From: Crocosphaera watsonii WH 8501
Lineage (GTDB): Bacteria; Cyanobacteriota; Cyanobacteriia; Cyanobacteriales; Microcystaceae
Length of the DNA: 64,000 nt
Assembly: GCF_000167195.1 (NCBI RefSeq)
Contig: NZ_AADV02000005.1
Coordinates: 1 to 64,000, forward strand
Reading direction: 5' to 3'
Below, in pieces: positions 1 to 9,282 of this stretch. A program made the position numbers and the translations under genes. Below the pieces are notes generated by a model. The model had not been told where the DNA came from and searched no databases. It worked only from the letters and a program-made list of their open reading frames with translations. Positions within the stretch are counted from its first letter, which is position 1; the number at the start of each line of letters is the position of its first letter.

Positions 1-48
1 GGGCAGCCCGCCGGGATCAGCACATACTCAAGTGACCCATGTCATGAG

Positions 49-873
49 GAGCTATTAATAAAAAATTGAGATTGTTGGAAAGAAAAGAAGTTGAACTGAT
101 TGAAACTTACTCGAAAAAAAAGGAAAAGATTTATAAAATGATTAGTCTGATCATCAAAAAAGATGAAGAGATAAGTAGAAAGACTAAAGAAGCAGGAAAA
201 TTTATTTTAGCAACTAACTTAGTAGAGGAAAATAAATTAGAAGCTAGTGAAATTCTGATAACTTATAAAAACCAGCAATCTACGGAAAGAGGATTTCGAT
301 TTTTGAAAGATCCCTTATTTTTTACTGATAGTTTCTTCGTTGAAAAACCAGAAAGAATAGAAACAATGTTATTTTTAATGTCTTTGTGTTTGTTGATTTA
401 TAACTTGGGGCAAAGAGAATTAAGAAATTGTTTAAAAAGAGTCAAAAAAGGAATAAATAATCAAGTAGGGAAAGTAACATTGCGTCCGACTTTGAGGTGG
501 ATATTTCAATGTTTTCAAGGTATTCATTATGTGATTTTAAACGGAGTTAAACAAATTGTCAATTTAACAGAAGAAAGGCGTTTTATATTGAGTTTATTAC
601 CTGCATCTTGTCAAAGATATTATCTATAAATTGAATTAGATAAAGCAAAAATAATAAAAGAATAAGAGTCTAATGATATCAAATGAGAAGAGGAAACTCT
701 CCTTCGTTTGTGCTGAGTCTTGCTAAGTTTTCAATGAGTATAAATCTTCTTAATTTGATTATTTTTCCTAAAAATTTAATGAAAAGAGAAATATTCTTGC
801 CCAGGTATGATTTTCGGACTTTTCAAAACTATGTATTTTTTTATACTACATTTTGAAGTGCGGAATCTGGGTT
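49..873 (+). mobile_element. 3' fragment of IS1634/IS4-like insertion sequence
   Basis: From about base 49 the sequence matches the right-hand part of the near-full copy at 18636-20646, including its right terminal inverted repeat (TTGAAGTGCGGAATCTGGGTT, here ending at 873). The left part of the element is absent. Bases 1-48 are GC-rich compared with the rest and match nothing else seen in the window, so the left breakpoint may be a rearrangement or an assembly join. The right end abuts a detached IS1182-like end. Confidence 0.85.
50..629 (+). pseudogene. IS1634/IS4-like transposase, C-terminal fragment
   Basis: This is the last ~190 residues of the transposase encoded in full at 18777. It keeps the STERGFRFLKDP motif that follows the catalytic glutamate region of IS4-type DDE transposases, and the hydrophobic stretch MLFLMSLCLLIYNLGQREL. 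Its reading frame runs through to QRYYL, about 18 residues beyond the stop in the copy at 18777, so this fragment keeps the original C-terminus. The N-terminal two thirds, with the first catalytic aspartates, is missing, so it cannot be active alone. Confidence 0.85.
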
Positions 874-910
874 TTAAAGAATAGGGTTTTGCTTTTATTC
901 AGCAAACCCT
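874..910 (-). repeat. Detached left end of an IS1182-like element
   Basis: These 37 bases are the reverse complement of the left tip of the IS1182-like elements at 27248 and 49023 (AGGGTTTGCTGAATAAAAGC then AAAACCCTATTCTTTAA). The tip itself folds as an imperfect hairpin, AGGGTTTTGC against GCAAACCCT. The rest of that element is absent here and the IS1634-like right end starts right beside it. This suggests one IS landed in the tip of another, followed by loss of the remainder. Confidence 0.8.
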
Positions 911-982
911 AAGTAATCGTTGGCAATAAACCTTTGGGGATTGGGGCAAAACTTCCAAACACGAATCCATAGGCCTCTTTAG

Positions 983-2240
983 GAGTTACGCATTGACAGA
1001 TGGTTTACAATGTGCATAGTCCAAACAGAGAAAGCGATCGCTGTTAACAAAAAGCAAAAAACTGATAAAATAGAGAGGATTATAAGAACTGGAGGTAGAT
1101 ATCCGAACTATAACGAAGAAATCAACGGCTAAATGTCATTTAGAACTCTATACTTACTATTTAATTGCTGAATCCAAATATTCGGGTTGTAATCGTTTAT
1201 CCGAGATATTTGAGGATTTATCTCATGATAGTGTTAACCGTTTTTTATTAAGAGAAAGCTATAAACCTGTTGATTTATTCAATGAATTTAAACAGCACAT
1301 TGAACTGAGTGGGGGAACCTTAAGTATTGATGATACAGTCATTGAAAAACTTTATAGTAATCCTAAATTAAGTAAATTTATTGGTTATTTCTGGTCAGGA
1401 AATAAACATAAAACTATCAAAGGAATTAATTTAGTTACTTTATTATATACTGACCCTAATGGAATTTCAGTCCCTCTAAATTATCGACTTTATGATAAAG
1501 AAGATAATCTGTCTAAAAATGATTATTTTCGGATGATGCTATCGGAAGTTTTAGCTTGGGGACTGAGGCCAATTTATGTAACTGGTGATAGTTGGTATTC
1601 ATCTAAAGAGAACCTTAAATTTTTGAAAAAACAAGAATTAGGTTTCATGATAGGAATAGCTAAAAATCGACAAGTATCAATCGTTAAAGGACAATATCAA
1701 TCCGTTGAAAGCTTAGAAATAGAGGAAAATGGGACAATTGTTTACTTAAAAGAGTTTGGCGAAGTTAAAGTATTTAAGAAACATTTCAAAAACGGGATGC
1801 TTCGTTTTTATATTTTATTTGACAAAGAGAATAAAGACTTAAGAGAAACAGATAAAACTCTATTTACTTTGTTGAAAACAACTCATTGGATTATTGAATG
1901 TTACCATCGTGCGCTCAAACAATTATGTGGTATCAATAAATTTATAGTCAGAAAATCAGAAGCTATATTGACCCATTTCTTTAGTTCTTTACGGGCTTTT
2001 ATTAAACTTGAATTAATGAGAGCTAATGAGTTAATTGATAATTGGTATCAACTCCAAAGAGAATTGTCTATTGAAGTTAATCGGAATTTTATTTTAGAGC
2101 AAATAAATTTGAAATTATCAGCCTAATTTATAGATTAGTTATTGTTATTATTACGTCAATTTTAATGACTCTAATAATTAGCGATCGTTGTCTCTCTTTA
2201 AAGCTACTCATATTTAAGTTAATTTGTCAATGCGTAACTC
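983..2240 (+). mobile_element. IS701-like insertion sequence, copy 1
   Basis: A 1258-bp element bounded by perfect inverted ends GAGTTACGCATTGACA and TGTCAATGCGTAACTC. A second copy of the same length lies at 22926-24183 in the opposite orientation. IS701-family elements duplicate a 4-bp YTAR target. Here the flanks are TTAG (979-982) and CTAG (2241-2244): both fit YTAR but they are not identical, which hints at recombination between copies or a deletion after insertion. It cuts into a transglutaminase-like gene on its right. Confidence 0.85.
1101..2126 (+). CDS. IS701-like family transposase (DDE)
   Basis: The open frame is about 340 codons. It has DDE-nuclease landmarks: SIDDTVIEKLY near the start, VTGDSWYSS in the middle, and THWIIECYHRALKQLCGI carrying the likely catalytic glutamate, close to the IS701 family's usual 350-400 residues. 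No ATG, GTG or TTG occurs in frame between the preceding stop at 1083 and the first in-frame ATG at 1533. A strong GGAGG at 1091-1095 precedes ATC (1101) and ATA (1110), so either a rare start codon is used or a frameshift links to another start. A start at 1533 would remove the first catalytic aspartate. The visible coding sequence agrees with the copy at 23040. Confidence 0.75.
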   Translation: MRTITKKSTAKCHLELYTYYLIAESKYSGCNRLSEIFEDLSHDSVNRFLLRESYKPVDLFNEFKQHIELSGGTLSIDDTVIEKLYSNPKLSKFIGYFWSGNKHKTIKGINLVTLLYTDPNGISVPLNYRLYDKEDNLSKNDYFRMMLSEVLAWGLRPIYVTGDSWYSSKENLKFLKKQELGFMIGIAKNRQVSIVKGQYQSVESLEIEENGTIVYLKEFGEVKVFKKHFKNGMLRFYILFDKENKDLRETDKTLFTLLKTTHWIIECYHRALKQLCGINKFIVRKSEAILTHFFSSLRAFIKLELMRANELIDNWYQLQRELSIEVNRNFILEQINLKLSA

Positions 2241-2242
2241 CT

Positions 2243-2731
2243 AGGTACTTAATTGATCCGACTTGGGATAGTGGTTATGTTAATGAATCAGGTTTTTATC
2301 CTTCTTATAATACTAATTATTTATTTACTCCTCCTGAAGTAATGATTATGAGTCATTTTCCTAATAATAAAGATTGGCAATTATTATCTAATCCTTTACC
2401 AAAAGAAGAATCTTTAAATAATCCAATGATTCAACCAGAATTTTTTGCTAAAGGTTTGTCTCTTATCTCTCCTAAACAATTCAAAAATAATGTTAATTCC
2501 GTGGCAACAATAGAAATTAATAATCCCAATAATAATTATTTATTGGCTAAATTTAATTTAATTGGAAGTAACAATAATACTGAAGATAATAACTGTCAAA
2601 TCAATCAGGGAATAATTACAAGTATAAAATGCAAATTACCAAAACAAGGGGAATATATAGTTAATTTCTTTGCTGCTCAAGAAAAGTATGGAAATTATAA
2701 TTATTTAGGACGTTTTCAGTTTAATTATTAA
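2243..2731 (+). pseudogene. Transglutaminase-like protein, C-terminal fragment
   Basis: Translation reads YLIDPTWDSGYV, then a Tyr/Phe-rich stretch, FTPPEVMIMSHFP, NNKDWQLL and FFAKGLSLISP. This pattern (IDPTWDxGY after the catalytic His, then TPPE and WQLL) is typical of kyphoscoliosis-peptidase/transglutaminase-like proteins. The aspartate of the Cys-His-Asp triad would be in the DPTWD motif; the Cys and His parts are missing. An open frame continues left into the IS701-like element, but only the part right of 2243 is original gene. No upstream half is visible on the other side of the IS. Confidence 0.7.
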
Positions 2732-2797
2732 TCTATTTTTATCTAGATTTATTTATAATTAAAGGTATTCTTGTTCAATTAGTTATTAATTCAAGAA

Positions 2798-2854
2798 GGT
2801 GGGCAAACGATCTAAGTTTTTGGACTTATCACATTTCTTAAAACTTTGCCCACC
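2798..2854. repeat. Dispersed GGTGGGCA/TGCCCACC inverted repeat
   Basis: GGTGGGCAAA and TTTGCCCACC form 10-bp inverted arms around a ~37-base spacer. Relatives of this palindrome occur at 5056-5072, 40149-40215, 40245-40312 and 58960-58985, always between genes. On transcription it can fold and may end transcripts of either flanking gene. The remaining gap up to 2961 shows nothing recognisable. Confidence 0.6.
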
Positions 2855-2961
2855 CTACAAAATATTACTTTATTTTCTTTTGTGTAAAAATGGGAACTGT
2901 TACATTGTACTTAACTAACAATTATATCAATACTGATGTAATAATCACGGTAATATTTTCA

Positions 2962-3201
2962 CTAGGTATCGCACGTAAATGCAAGTTGAACAACCCATTG
3001 TGTTGCTTGTCTATAGTCAGAAAAAAGTTCATCAAATCGCTTCATTTCTGATGAGATGCGCTCAACATCCGACGTTAAGTGTTTAACATCTGATTTAATA
3101 TTCTCAACCTCCGATGTTAGGTTTTCAACATTAGAAGTTAATTTATCCAGTTTTTCAATAACATCGGTTAAGGTTGGTTCATGATTTTGGGTTATTGCCA
3201 T
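2962..3201 (-). CDS. Small coiled-coil protein, probably frameshifted at its C-terminus
   Basis: A 79-residue product with heptad-like repeats (NVENLTSEVENIKSDVKHLTSDVERISSEMKR region, residues ~24-55) that should form a long coiled coil, followed by FDELFSDYRQATQWVVQLAF. No function is recognised. Just before the stop, removing one base near 2970 would let the frame continue for about 16 more residues ending ITVIITSVLI, a hydrophobic tail that suits a membrane anchor. The gene may therefore be a tail-anchored coiled-coil protein with a recent frameshift. This is inference from frame only. Confidence 0.5.
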   Translation of the reverse strand: MAITQNHEPTLTDVIEKLDKLTSNVENLTSEVENIKSDVKHLTSDVERISSEMKRFDELFSDYRQATQWVVQLAFTCDT

Positions 3202-3363
3202 TGTTTTTATGTTTATTTTTCTATCATTCTATGATTATTATAGATGACTTTTTTTTGATTCCTGAAAACATGAAAGGTAAAAGTTTTGTTATCTTTTTAT
3301 TTTCTTAAGCAACAGAACAAAGGACAATAGAAATATTGCCAGAGCCATAAGGAGAACGCTATA

Positions 3364-5049
3364 ATGTCAGAGAATATAAGAAGTCGCCTCATAACCCACG
3401 GTCCTCAACGTACCCCAAACCGTGCAATGCTGCGTGCTGTGGGCTTCGGAGATGATGACTTTACTAAACCCATCGTTGGGGTAGCTAATGGCTTCAGTAC
3501 CATCACCCCCTGTAATATGGGGATTAACGACTTAACCAAGCGCGCTGAAGCAGGAATTAAAACGGCCGGTGGTATGCCCCAAATATTCGGTACTATTACT
3601 ATCAGTGATGGTATCTCTATGGGTACAGAAGGCATGAAATACTCCCTGGTGTCACGGGATGTCATTGCCGACTCTATCGAAACCGCTTGTAACGGTCAAA
3701 GTATGGATGGAGTGATTGCGATCGGTGGATGTGATAAAAATATGCCAGGGGCTATGATCGCTATGGCCAGAATGAATATACCTGGAATCTTCGTCTATGG
3801 GGGAACCATTAAACCCGGCCGCTACAACGGGGAAGATTTAACGGTGGTCAGTGCTTTTGAAGCAGTTGGCCAACATAGTGCAGGTAAGATAGATGATAAC
3901 ACACTATTAGCCATCGAGCGCAACGCTTGTCCCGGTGCTGGTTCCTGTGGGGGAATGTTCACCGCAAATACCATGTCTTCTGCTTTTGAAGTGATGGGGA
4001 TGAGTTTACCTTATTCCTCTACTATGGCGGCCGAAGATGCAGAAAAAGCAGACAGTACCGAAAAGTCAGCTTTTGCCCTAGTTAATGCCATTCGTAACCA
4101 AATTTTACCTAGTCAAATCTTAACCCGAAAAGCCTTTGAAAACGCCATTTCTGTAATCATGGCTGTAGGTGGTTCAACTAATGCTGTATTACACCTTTTA
4201 GCTATTGCTAATACCATGGGTGTTGAGTTAACTTTAGACGATTTTGAAACCATTCGTCAACGGGTTCCGGTACTATGTGATTTGAAACCATCGGGACGCT
4301 ATGTTACCGTTAATTTACATCAAGCTGGTGGCATTCCTCAAGTGATGAAAATGTTATTAACTCATGGGTTATTACATGGGGATGCCTTAACTATTTCTGG
4401 CCAAACTATCGCCGAAATTTTAGCTGATATACCAGAGCAACCTCCTGCTAATCAAGATGTTATTCGTCCTTGGGATAACCCTGTTTACAAAGAGGGACAT
4501 CTAGCCATTTTAAAAGGTAATTTAGCCTCCGAGGGTTCCGTTGCTAAAATTAGCGGTGTCAAGAACCCAACAATGACAGGCCCCGCACGAGTATTTGAGT
4601 CAGAAGAGGAATGTTTAGAGGCTATTTTAGCAGGAAAAATTAACGCAGGTGATGTGATTATTGTGCGTTATGAAGGTCCCAAAGGAGGCCCAGGAATGCG
4701 AGAAATGTTAGCACCAACCTCTGCTATTATTGGCGCAGGTTTAGGTGATTCTGTAGGCTTAATTACCGATGGACGTTTTTCAGGAGGAACCTACGGTTTA
4801 GTTGTGGGCCACGTTGCCCCAGAAGCTTATGTTGGGGGAACTATTGGGTTAGTAAAAGAGGGGGATAGTATTACCATTGATGCCAAAGAAAAGTTGTTAC
4901 AAGTGAACGTTTCTGAGGAAGAATTAGCCCAACGTCGCGCTAACTGGAAAGCCCCCGAACCTCGTTATAAAAGAGGGGTATTAGCCAAATATGCGAAGTT
5001 AGTTTCTTCTAGTAGTTTAGGAGGAGTTACTGACTTGAATTTGTTTTAA
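3364..5049 (+). CDS. ilvD: Dihydroxy-acid dehydratase
   Basis: It converts 2,3-dihydroxy-isovalerate and 2,3-dihydroxy-3-methylvalerate to the 2-keto acids in valine, leucine and isoleucine synthesis, in the cytosol. The 561-residue length is normal. The three cysteines expected to hold the iron-sulfur cluster are at 50 (STITPC), 123 (GGCDKNMPG) and 195 ([17 protein letters not shown]); the C-terminal GRFSGGTYG motif carries the proposed active-site serine. An AAGGAGA ribosome site lies 9-14 bases before the ATG. It stands alone and is followed by a short palindrome that may terminate it. It looks intact. Confidence 0.97.
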   Translation: MSENIRSRLITHGPQRTPNRAMLRAVGFGDDDFTKPIVGVANGFSTITPCNMGINDLTKRAEAGIKTAGGMPQIFGTITISDGISMGTEGMKYSLVSRDVIADSIETACNGQSMDGVIAIGGCDKNMPGAMIAMARMNIPGIFVYGGTIKPGRYNGEDLTVVSAFEAVGQHSAGKIDDNTLLAIERNACPGAGSCGGMFTANTMSSAFEVMGMSLPYSSTMAAEDAEKADSTEKSAFALVNAIRNQILPSQILTRKAFENAISVIMAVGGSTNAVLHLLAIANTMGVELTLDDFETIRQRVPVLCDLKPSGRYVTVNLHQAGGIPQVMKMLLTHGLLHGDALTISGQTIAEILADIPEQPPANQDVIRPWDNPVYKEGHLAILKGNLASEGSVAKISGVKNPTMTGPARVFESEEECLEAILAGKINAGDVIIVRYEGPKGGPGMREMLAPTSAIIGAGLGDSVGLITDGRFSGGTYGLVVGHVAPEAYVGGTIGLVKEGDSITIDAKEKLLQVNVSEEELAQRRANWKAPEPRYKRGVLAKYAKLVSSSSLGGVTDLNLF

Positions 5050-5055
5050 AATATA

Positions 5056-5072
5056 GGTGGGCATTGCCCACC
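5056..5072 (+). terminator. Palindrome downstream of ilvD
   Basis: GGTGGGCA-T-TGCCCACC is a perfect 8-bp stem, six bases after the ilvD stop. It belongs to the dispersed GGTGGGC palindrome family of this window. The following bases are not a clean T-run, so termination is only plausible. Confidence 0.5.
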
Positions 5073-5102
5073 CTAAGCTAAAAAGCATTTAAAATGCTTT
5101 TT

Positions 5103-5334
5103 AGAAGGCAAAAGGCAAAAGGCAAAAGGCAAAAGGGGTAGGAGATTATAGTTTTTTTATCCATTTCAACAATGAGCGGTTTAAATGCACAACAGCTTAG
5201 CATCAAATATAATTGGTAATAAATGCTCTTTAAATAACATATATTTTACAAATATATTGACAAATTAGAAAACAAAACATCTCCCAGTCACCCCATCTCC
5301 CAGTCACCCAGTCACCCAGTCTCCCCGTCTCCCA
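5103..5334. repeat. Intergenic short tandem repeats (AAAGGCA and CCCAGTCA types)
   Basis: At 5103-5136 the heptamer AAAGGCA is repeated about four times. At 5281-5334 there are imperfect tandem copies of CCCAGTCAC / CCCAGTCTC / CCCGTCTC, ending three bases before the next gene's ATG. Such short tandem repeats are common in filamentous and unicellular cyanobacteria and are prone to slippage. The AT-rich stretch between them shows nothing else. Confidence 0.75.
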
Positions 5335-5336
5335 AT

Positions 5337-6938
5337 ATGCCTACTCATCGCTTAATTATATTAATTATCGGTTTAAGTATAATTCTTGGTTTGGTTATTT
5401 GGTTAATTACCTCTATTTACCGACTTTATATACAAATTTCTTTTACAGCACCTTTATTAGCTAATTTTCTCGTTTTTATGATTATGGGATTATTAGGATT
5501 GTTAATTTATGGCTTTATTTATTACTTTAATATCTTTTCTTCTGAGGGTTCTCGTCGTTATAAAAAACGTCGTCCTCAGCTAAAATTACCCGAACAAAAA
5601 ACGGAAGCAGCACAAGAAAATTTACAGGCAATTCGTCGCCAACTGGAAACAATACAAGATAAAGTTGCTCAAAAAGCTTTATTAAATCGTTCCCAAGAAA
5701 TTACCGATAATCTAAATAGAGGTGAATTAAAAGTCGTCATTTTTGGAACAGGTTCCGCCGGAAAAACATCTTTAGTTAATGCTTTATTTGGGGATATTGT
5801 TGGAGATGTAGAAGCAACTATGGGAACCACAAAAATAGGGGAGACTTATTCTTTAAAATTAAAGGGAATATCCAGAGAGATTTTAATCACAGATACCCCC
5901 GGTATTCTGGAGGCAGGAATAGAAGGCAGTGAAAGGGAAACCTTAGCGAGACAGTTGGCAACGGAAGCAGATTTATTATTATTTGTTGTCGATAATGATT
6001 TAAGACAATCTGAATATAATCCCCTAGAAATATTAGTAAATTTAGGTAAGCGATCGCTGCTTATTTTTAATAAAATTGATCTCTATACAGAAGAAGAAGA
6101 AAACCAAATTTTAGAGCAATTGAAAGAAAGAGTTAAATCAATTATTGCTGAAAAAGATGTCATTTCCTTATCAGCTAAACCCCAAAGTATTACTTCACAA
6201 AATGGTAAAAAAGTCCAACCTTTGCCTAATATTACGCCCCTAATAAAACGACTTGCAGCTATACTGAGAGCGGAAGGAGAGGACTTAATTGCGGATAATA
6301 TTTTATTACAATCTCAACGGTTAGGAGAAGAAGCAAGAAAACTGATTGATCGTCAGAGAAAACGACAAAGTGAGCAGGTAATTGATCGTTATCAGTGGAT
6401 TAGTGCCGGAGTGATTGCTGTTACACCTTTACCCGTAGTTGATATGTTAGCAACCGCCGCAGTTAATGCGCAAATGGTAATGGAAATAGGACAAGTTTAT
6501 GGTTGCGAAATTAATAGCGATCGCGGTAAAGAGTTAGCTTTATCTTTAGGGAAAACTTTAGTTAGTTTGGGGGTAGTCAAAGGTGCGGTTGATCTGTTAG
6601 GAAGAGTCCTACAATTAAACATAGCAACCTATTTAGTAGGTAAAGTAATTCAAGGGGTAACAGCAGCTTATTTAACCCGTATTGCTGGTAAAAGTTTTGT
6701 AGAATATTTCCGTCAGGATCAAGACTGGGGGGATGGAGGGATCACAGAAGTTGTACAAAGACAGTTTCAACTGAGTCGCAAAGATGAATTTCTCAAAGCT
6801 TTTGTTCAAGATGCTATTAGCAAAGTAGTGCAACCTTTATCAGACAGTTGGGAAGAAGATAGAGAAGATATTGAACCCGTTAAACAACCTCCAATACAAC
6901 AAAAAGCTGTGTTAGAAGAACAAGAGGATGATTGGTAA
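5337..6938 (+). CDS. Membrane-anchored Era-like GTPase with DUF697-type C-terminus
   Basis: Residues ~7-33 and ~38-66 are two membrane helices. After a basic linker and a charged helix comes a small GTPase domain: P-loop GTGSAGKT (137-144), DTPG (186-189), NKID (245-248), and SAKP as the likely G5. The C-terminal third (about 345-480) has the Ala/Val-rich helices and PLPVVDMLAT motif of DUF697 proteins (YcjF-like), thought to associate with membranes. Families of this kind are conserved in cyanobacteria; their role is not firmly known. No clear ribosome site precedes the ATG, which sits directly after a tandem repeat. Confidence 0.8.
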   Translation: MPTHRLIILIIGLSIILGLVIWLITSIYRLYIQISFTAPLLANFLVFMIMGLLGLLIYGFIYYFNIFSSEGSRRYKKRRPQLKLPEQKTEAAQENLQAIRRQLETIQDKVAQKALLNRSQEITDNLNRGELKVVIFGTGSAGKTSLVNALFGDIVGDVEATMGTTKIGETYSLKLKGISREILITDTPGILEAGIEGSERETLARQLATEADLLLFVVDNDLRQSEYNPLEILVNLGKRSLLIFNKIDLYTEEEENQILEQLKERVKSIIAEKDVISLSAKPQSITSQNGKKVQPLPNITPLIKRLAAILRAEGEDLIADNILLQSQRLGEEARKLIDRQRKRQSEQVIDRYQWISAGVIAVTPLPVVDMLATAAVNAQMVMEIGQVYGCEINSDRGKELALSLGKTLVSLGVVKGAVDLLGRVLQLNIATYLVGKVIQGVTAAYLTRIAGKSFVEYFRQDQDWGDGGITEVVQRQFQLSRKDEFLKAFVQDAISKVVQPLSDSWEEDREDIEPVKQPPIQQKAVLEEQEDDW

Positions 6939-6995
6939 CTTATAGTGGTTCTTGAGTTTTTGTTTGAGTTATAATTTGCCTGATCAATTTATCTT

Positions 6996-7020
6996 CCCAT
7001 CAGGCTTTAAGCCTAATGGG
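6996..7020. terminator. Bidirectional hairpin between convergent genes
   Basis: CCCATCAGGCTT and AAGCCTAATGGG pair around a single base with one mismatch. It lies between the GTPase gene and the convergent pilT remnant, where a shared terminator is expected. Confidence 0.55.
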
Positions 7021-7046
7021 TAAGTTGTGTTAGCAGCTACTTTTTT

Positions 7047-7914
7047 CTAGATTCGACCCCTTAACATCATGGCAATCTCATTAGGAGTTGGGGATAATTC
7101 TAGGGCAGTTTCTTCGGTAATACGTCCCTCTTGATAGAGATTAAAGAGGGCTTGGTTGGTGGTAATCATACCATCAAATTCACCATCCTTCATTAATTCG
7201 TGGATTTCGTCGTTTTGACCGCGAATGATATAGTCTTTCACCGTTTCTGTGTTGACCAAAATATCGTGGTAAGCAGCCCGTTTTCCATCGGTTGTTCGAC
7301 ATAACCCCTGAGAAATAACCGCTACTAACGATTCTGCCATAGCTACCCGCATAGCTTCTCGTTCTTCAGCAGTATATAAGCTCAAAATCCTTTCTATAGT
7401 CTTGACCGCACTGTTGGTGTGGAGAGTTCCCATTACTAAGTGACCGGTTTGGGCTGCTTTGAGAGCGGTATTCACGGTTTCTTTGTCCCGCATTTCCCCC
7501 ACCAGAATGATGTCAGGATCTTCCCGTAAAGCCGCTTTGAGGGCGTTGTCAAATTTGTGGGTGTGCATCCCTACTTCCCGTTTTTTAATCAGGGAACGAC
7601 GGCTTTGGTGAACAAATTCCACCGGATCTTCGATGGTAATGATATGTTTGGGGTGTTCTTTGTTGATATAGTCCACCATAGCAGCCATAGTGGTAGACTT
7701 ACCCGAACCAGTAGGACCTGTTACTAAGATTAAACCTTTATGGGAATCAGAAATATCCTTAAACACCATCGGTAGGCGTAATTGTTCCATGGTCAAGATT
7801 TTTAGGGGAATGAGACGCAAAACCATGGCGTTTCCCCGTAAAGTGTCAAAGATATTGATCCGAACCCTGGCAAAATCGTACTAGGTTGCCCCATCAAATT
7901 CTAATTCCTTTTTA
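7047..7914 (-). pseudogene. pilT: Twitching-motility ATPase PilT, 5'-truncated by IS
   Basis: The remaining ~285 codons hold the whole ATPase core: Walker A GPTGSGKST, the Asp box ITIEDPVEF, Walker B IILVGEMRD, and the His box GHLVMGTLHTNSA, ending at a normal PilT C-terminus. The frame extends upstream of the first ATG (7826) through FARVRINIFDTLRGNA, which is PilT sequence, but contains a TAG at ~7881-7883 and then stops at the left end of an IS at 7915. About 80-100 N-terminal residues (PAS-like domain) are missing. PilT drives type IV pilus retraction; this copy should be inactive unless restarted internally. Confidence 0.85.
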
Positions 7915-8055
7915 AACCCAGATTCCGCACTTCAAAAAGTAGCATTAAATACTACAAACCTGGGTTTAATAATTAAGTATAATTGCTTAAGCTCTTGAAG
8001 ACAAAAAAGTGGGATAATTGCTTAAGTTGTTTCCTCTGTAAAAAAAGAGCGAAAA

Positions 8056-8739
8056 ATGTCTTATTTAGAAGAAATACAAGTTAAAAATTTAGACCATTTA
8101 GGGATAGTAGCTGGTTTAATTGATGAAATAGGAATAGTCAAAATAATTAATAATAAATTAGGAATAGATGTTAGAGAAAAAATCTCAGCAGGTACAGTAG
8201 TTAAGTCTATTTTAATCAATGGACTAGGATTTGTTTCAAGACCTCTATATTTATTCAGTCAGTTTTTTCAAGATAAAGCCATTGAGAAATTGTTAGGAGA
8301 AAGAATTAAACCTGATTACCTTAATGATGATAAAATTGGGAGAGTAATGGATGAATTATATAAATATGGACTAAATGATATTTTTATTGAAGTAGTTTTA
8401 GAAGTAATTAAAAAATTTGAAATAGACCTTAAATACTCCCATTTAGATTCCACATCATTTCATTTAGATGGAGAATATAAAAGGGAAGAAGATAAAGAGA
8501 AACAGGAAGAAGAAAAAATTATTAAAGAAAGACCAATTTTTATTAAGAAAGGATATTCTCGGGATCATAGACCAGACTTAAAACAATGTGTCTTGGATTT
8601 AATAACAAGCCAAGATGGAGATATTCCATTATTTGTGAGAGTAGGAGATGGAAATGAATCTGATAAAGCTGTATTTGGAAAAGTTTTAGTAGAATTCAAA
8701 AAGCAAATAAAGTTTGATAGTATCATGGTTTGTTATTAA
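8056..8739 (+). pseudogene. IS1634-like transposase, N-terminal part (left arm)
   Basis: Begins MSYLEEIQVKNLDHLGIVAG like the near-full copy at 18777 and keeps the first DDE aspartate region SHLDSTSFHLDGEY. It follows that copy to EFKKQIKFDSIMVC, where the next residue would be the second catalytic aspartate region (VCDSALYG). It then runs into the inverted arm and stops. The protein is truncated and inactive by inference. Confidence 0.85.
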
Positions 8740-9282
8740 ATCCAAGACACATTGTTTTAAGTCTGGTCTATGATCCCGAGAATATCCTTTCTTAATAAAA
8801 ATTGGTCTTTCTTTAATAATTTTTTCTTCTTCCTGTTTCTCTTTATCTTCTTCCCTTTTATATTCTCCATCTAAATGAAATGATGTGGAATCTAAATGGG
8901 AGTATTTAAGGTCTATTTTAATTTTTTTAATTACTTCTAAAACTACTTCAATAAAAATATCATTTAGTCCATATTTATATAATTCATCCATTACTCTCCC
9001 AATTTTATCATCATTAAGGTAATCAGGTTTAATTCTTTCTCCTAACAATTTCTCAATGGCTTTATCTTGAAAAAACTGACTGAATAAATATAGAGGTCTT
9101 GAAACAAATCCTAGTCCATTGATTAAAATAGACTTAACTACTGTACCTGCTGAGATTTTTTCTCTAACATCTATTCCTAATTTATTATTAATTATTTTGA
9201 CTATTCCTATTTCATCAATTAAACCAGCTACTATCCCTAAATGGTCTAAATTTTTAACTTGTATTTCTTCTAAATAAGACAT
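8686..9282 (-). pseudogene. IS1634-like transposase, N-terminal part (right arm)
   Basis: Same N-terminus as the left arm, in the opposite direction. It matches the family to DLKQCVLDLIT (about residue 185), after which the frame enters the other arm. It carries the KKIKID variant. It is truncated before the second catalytic aspartate. Confidence 0.85.

Noticed and set aside
2165-2242. Start of the transglutaminase-like gene at 2165
   Set aside because: The first 26 codons lie within the IS701-like right end and are not part of the original gene.
3405-3665. Minus-strand frame inside ilvD
   Set aside because: ilvD is unambiguous on the other strand; shadow frame.
5103-5334. Possible CRISPR array from short intergenic repeats
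   Set aside because: Repeats are 7-9 bases, directly tandem, without unique spacers; no cas genes in the window.
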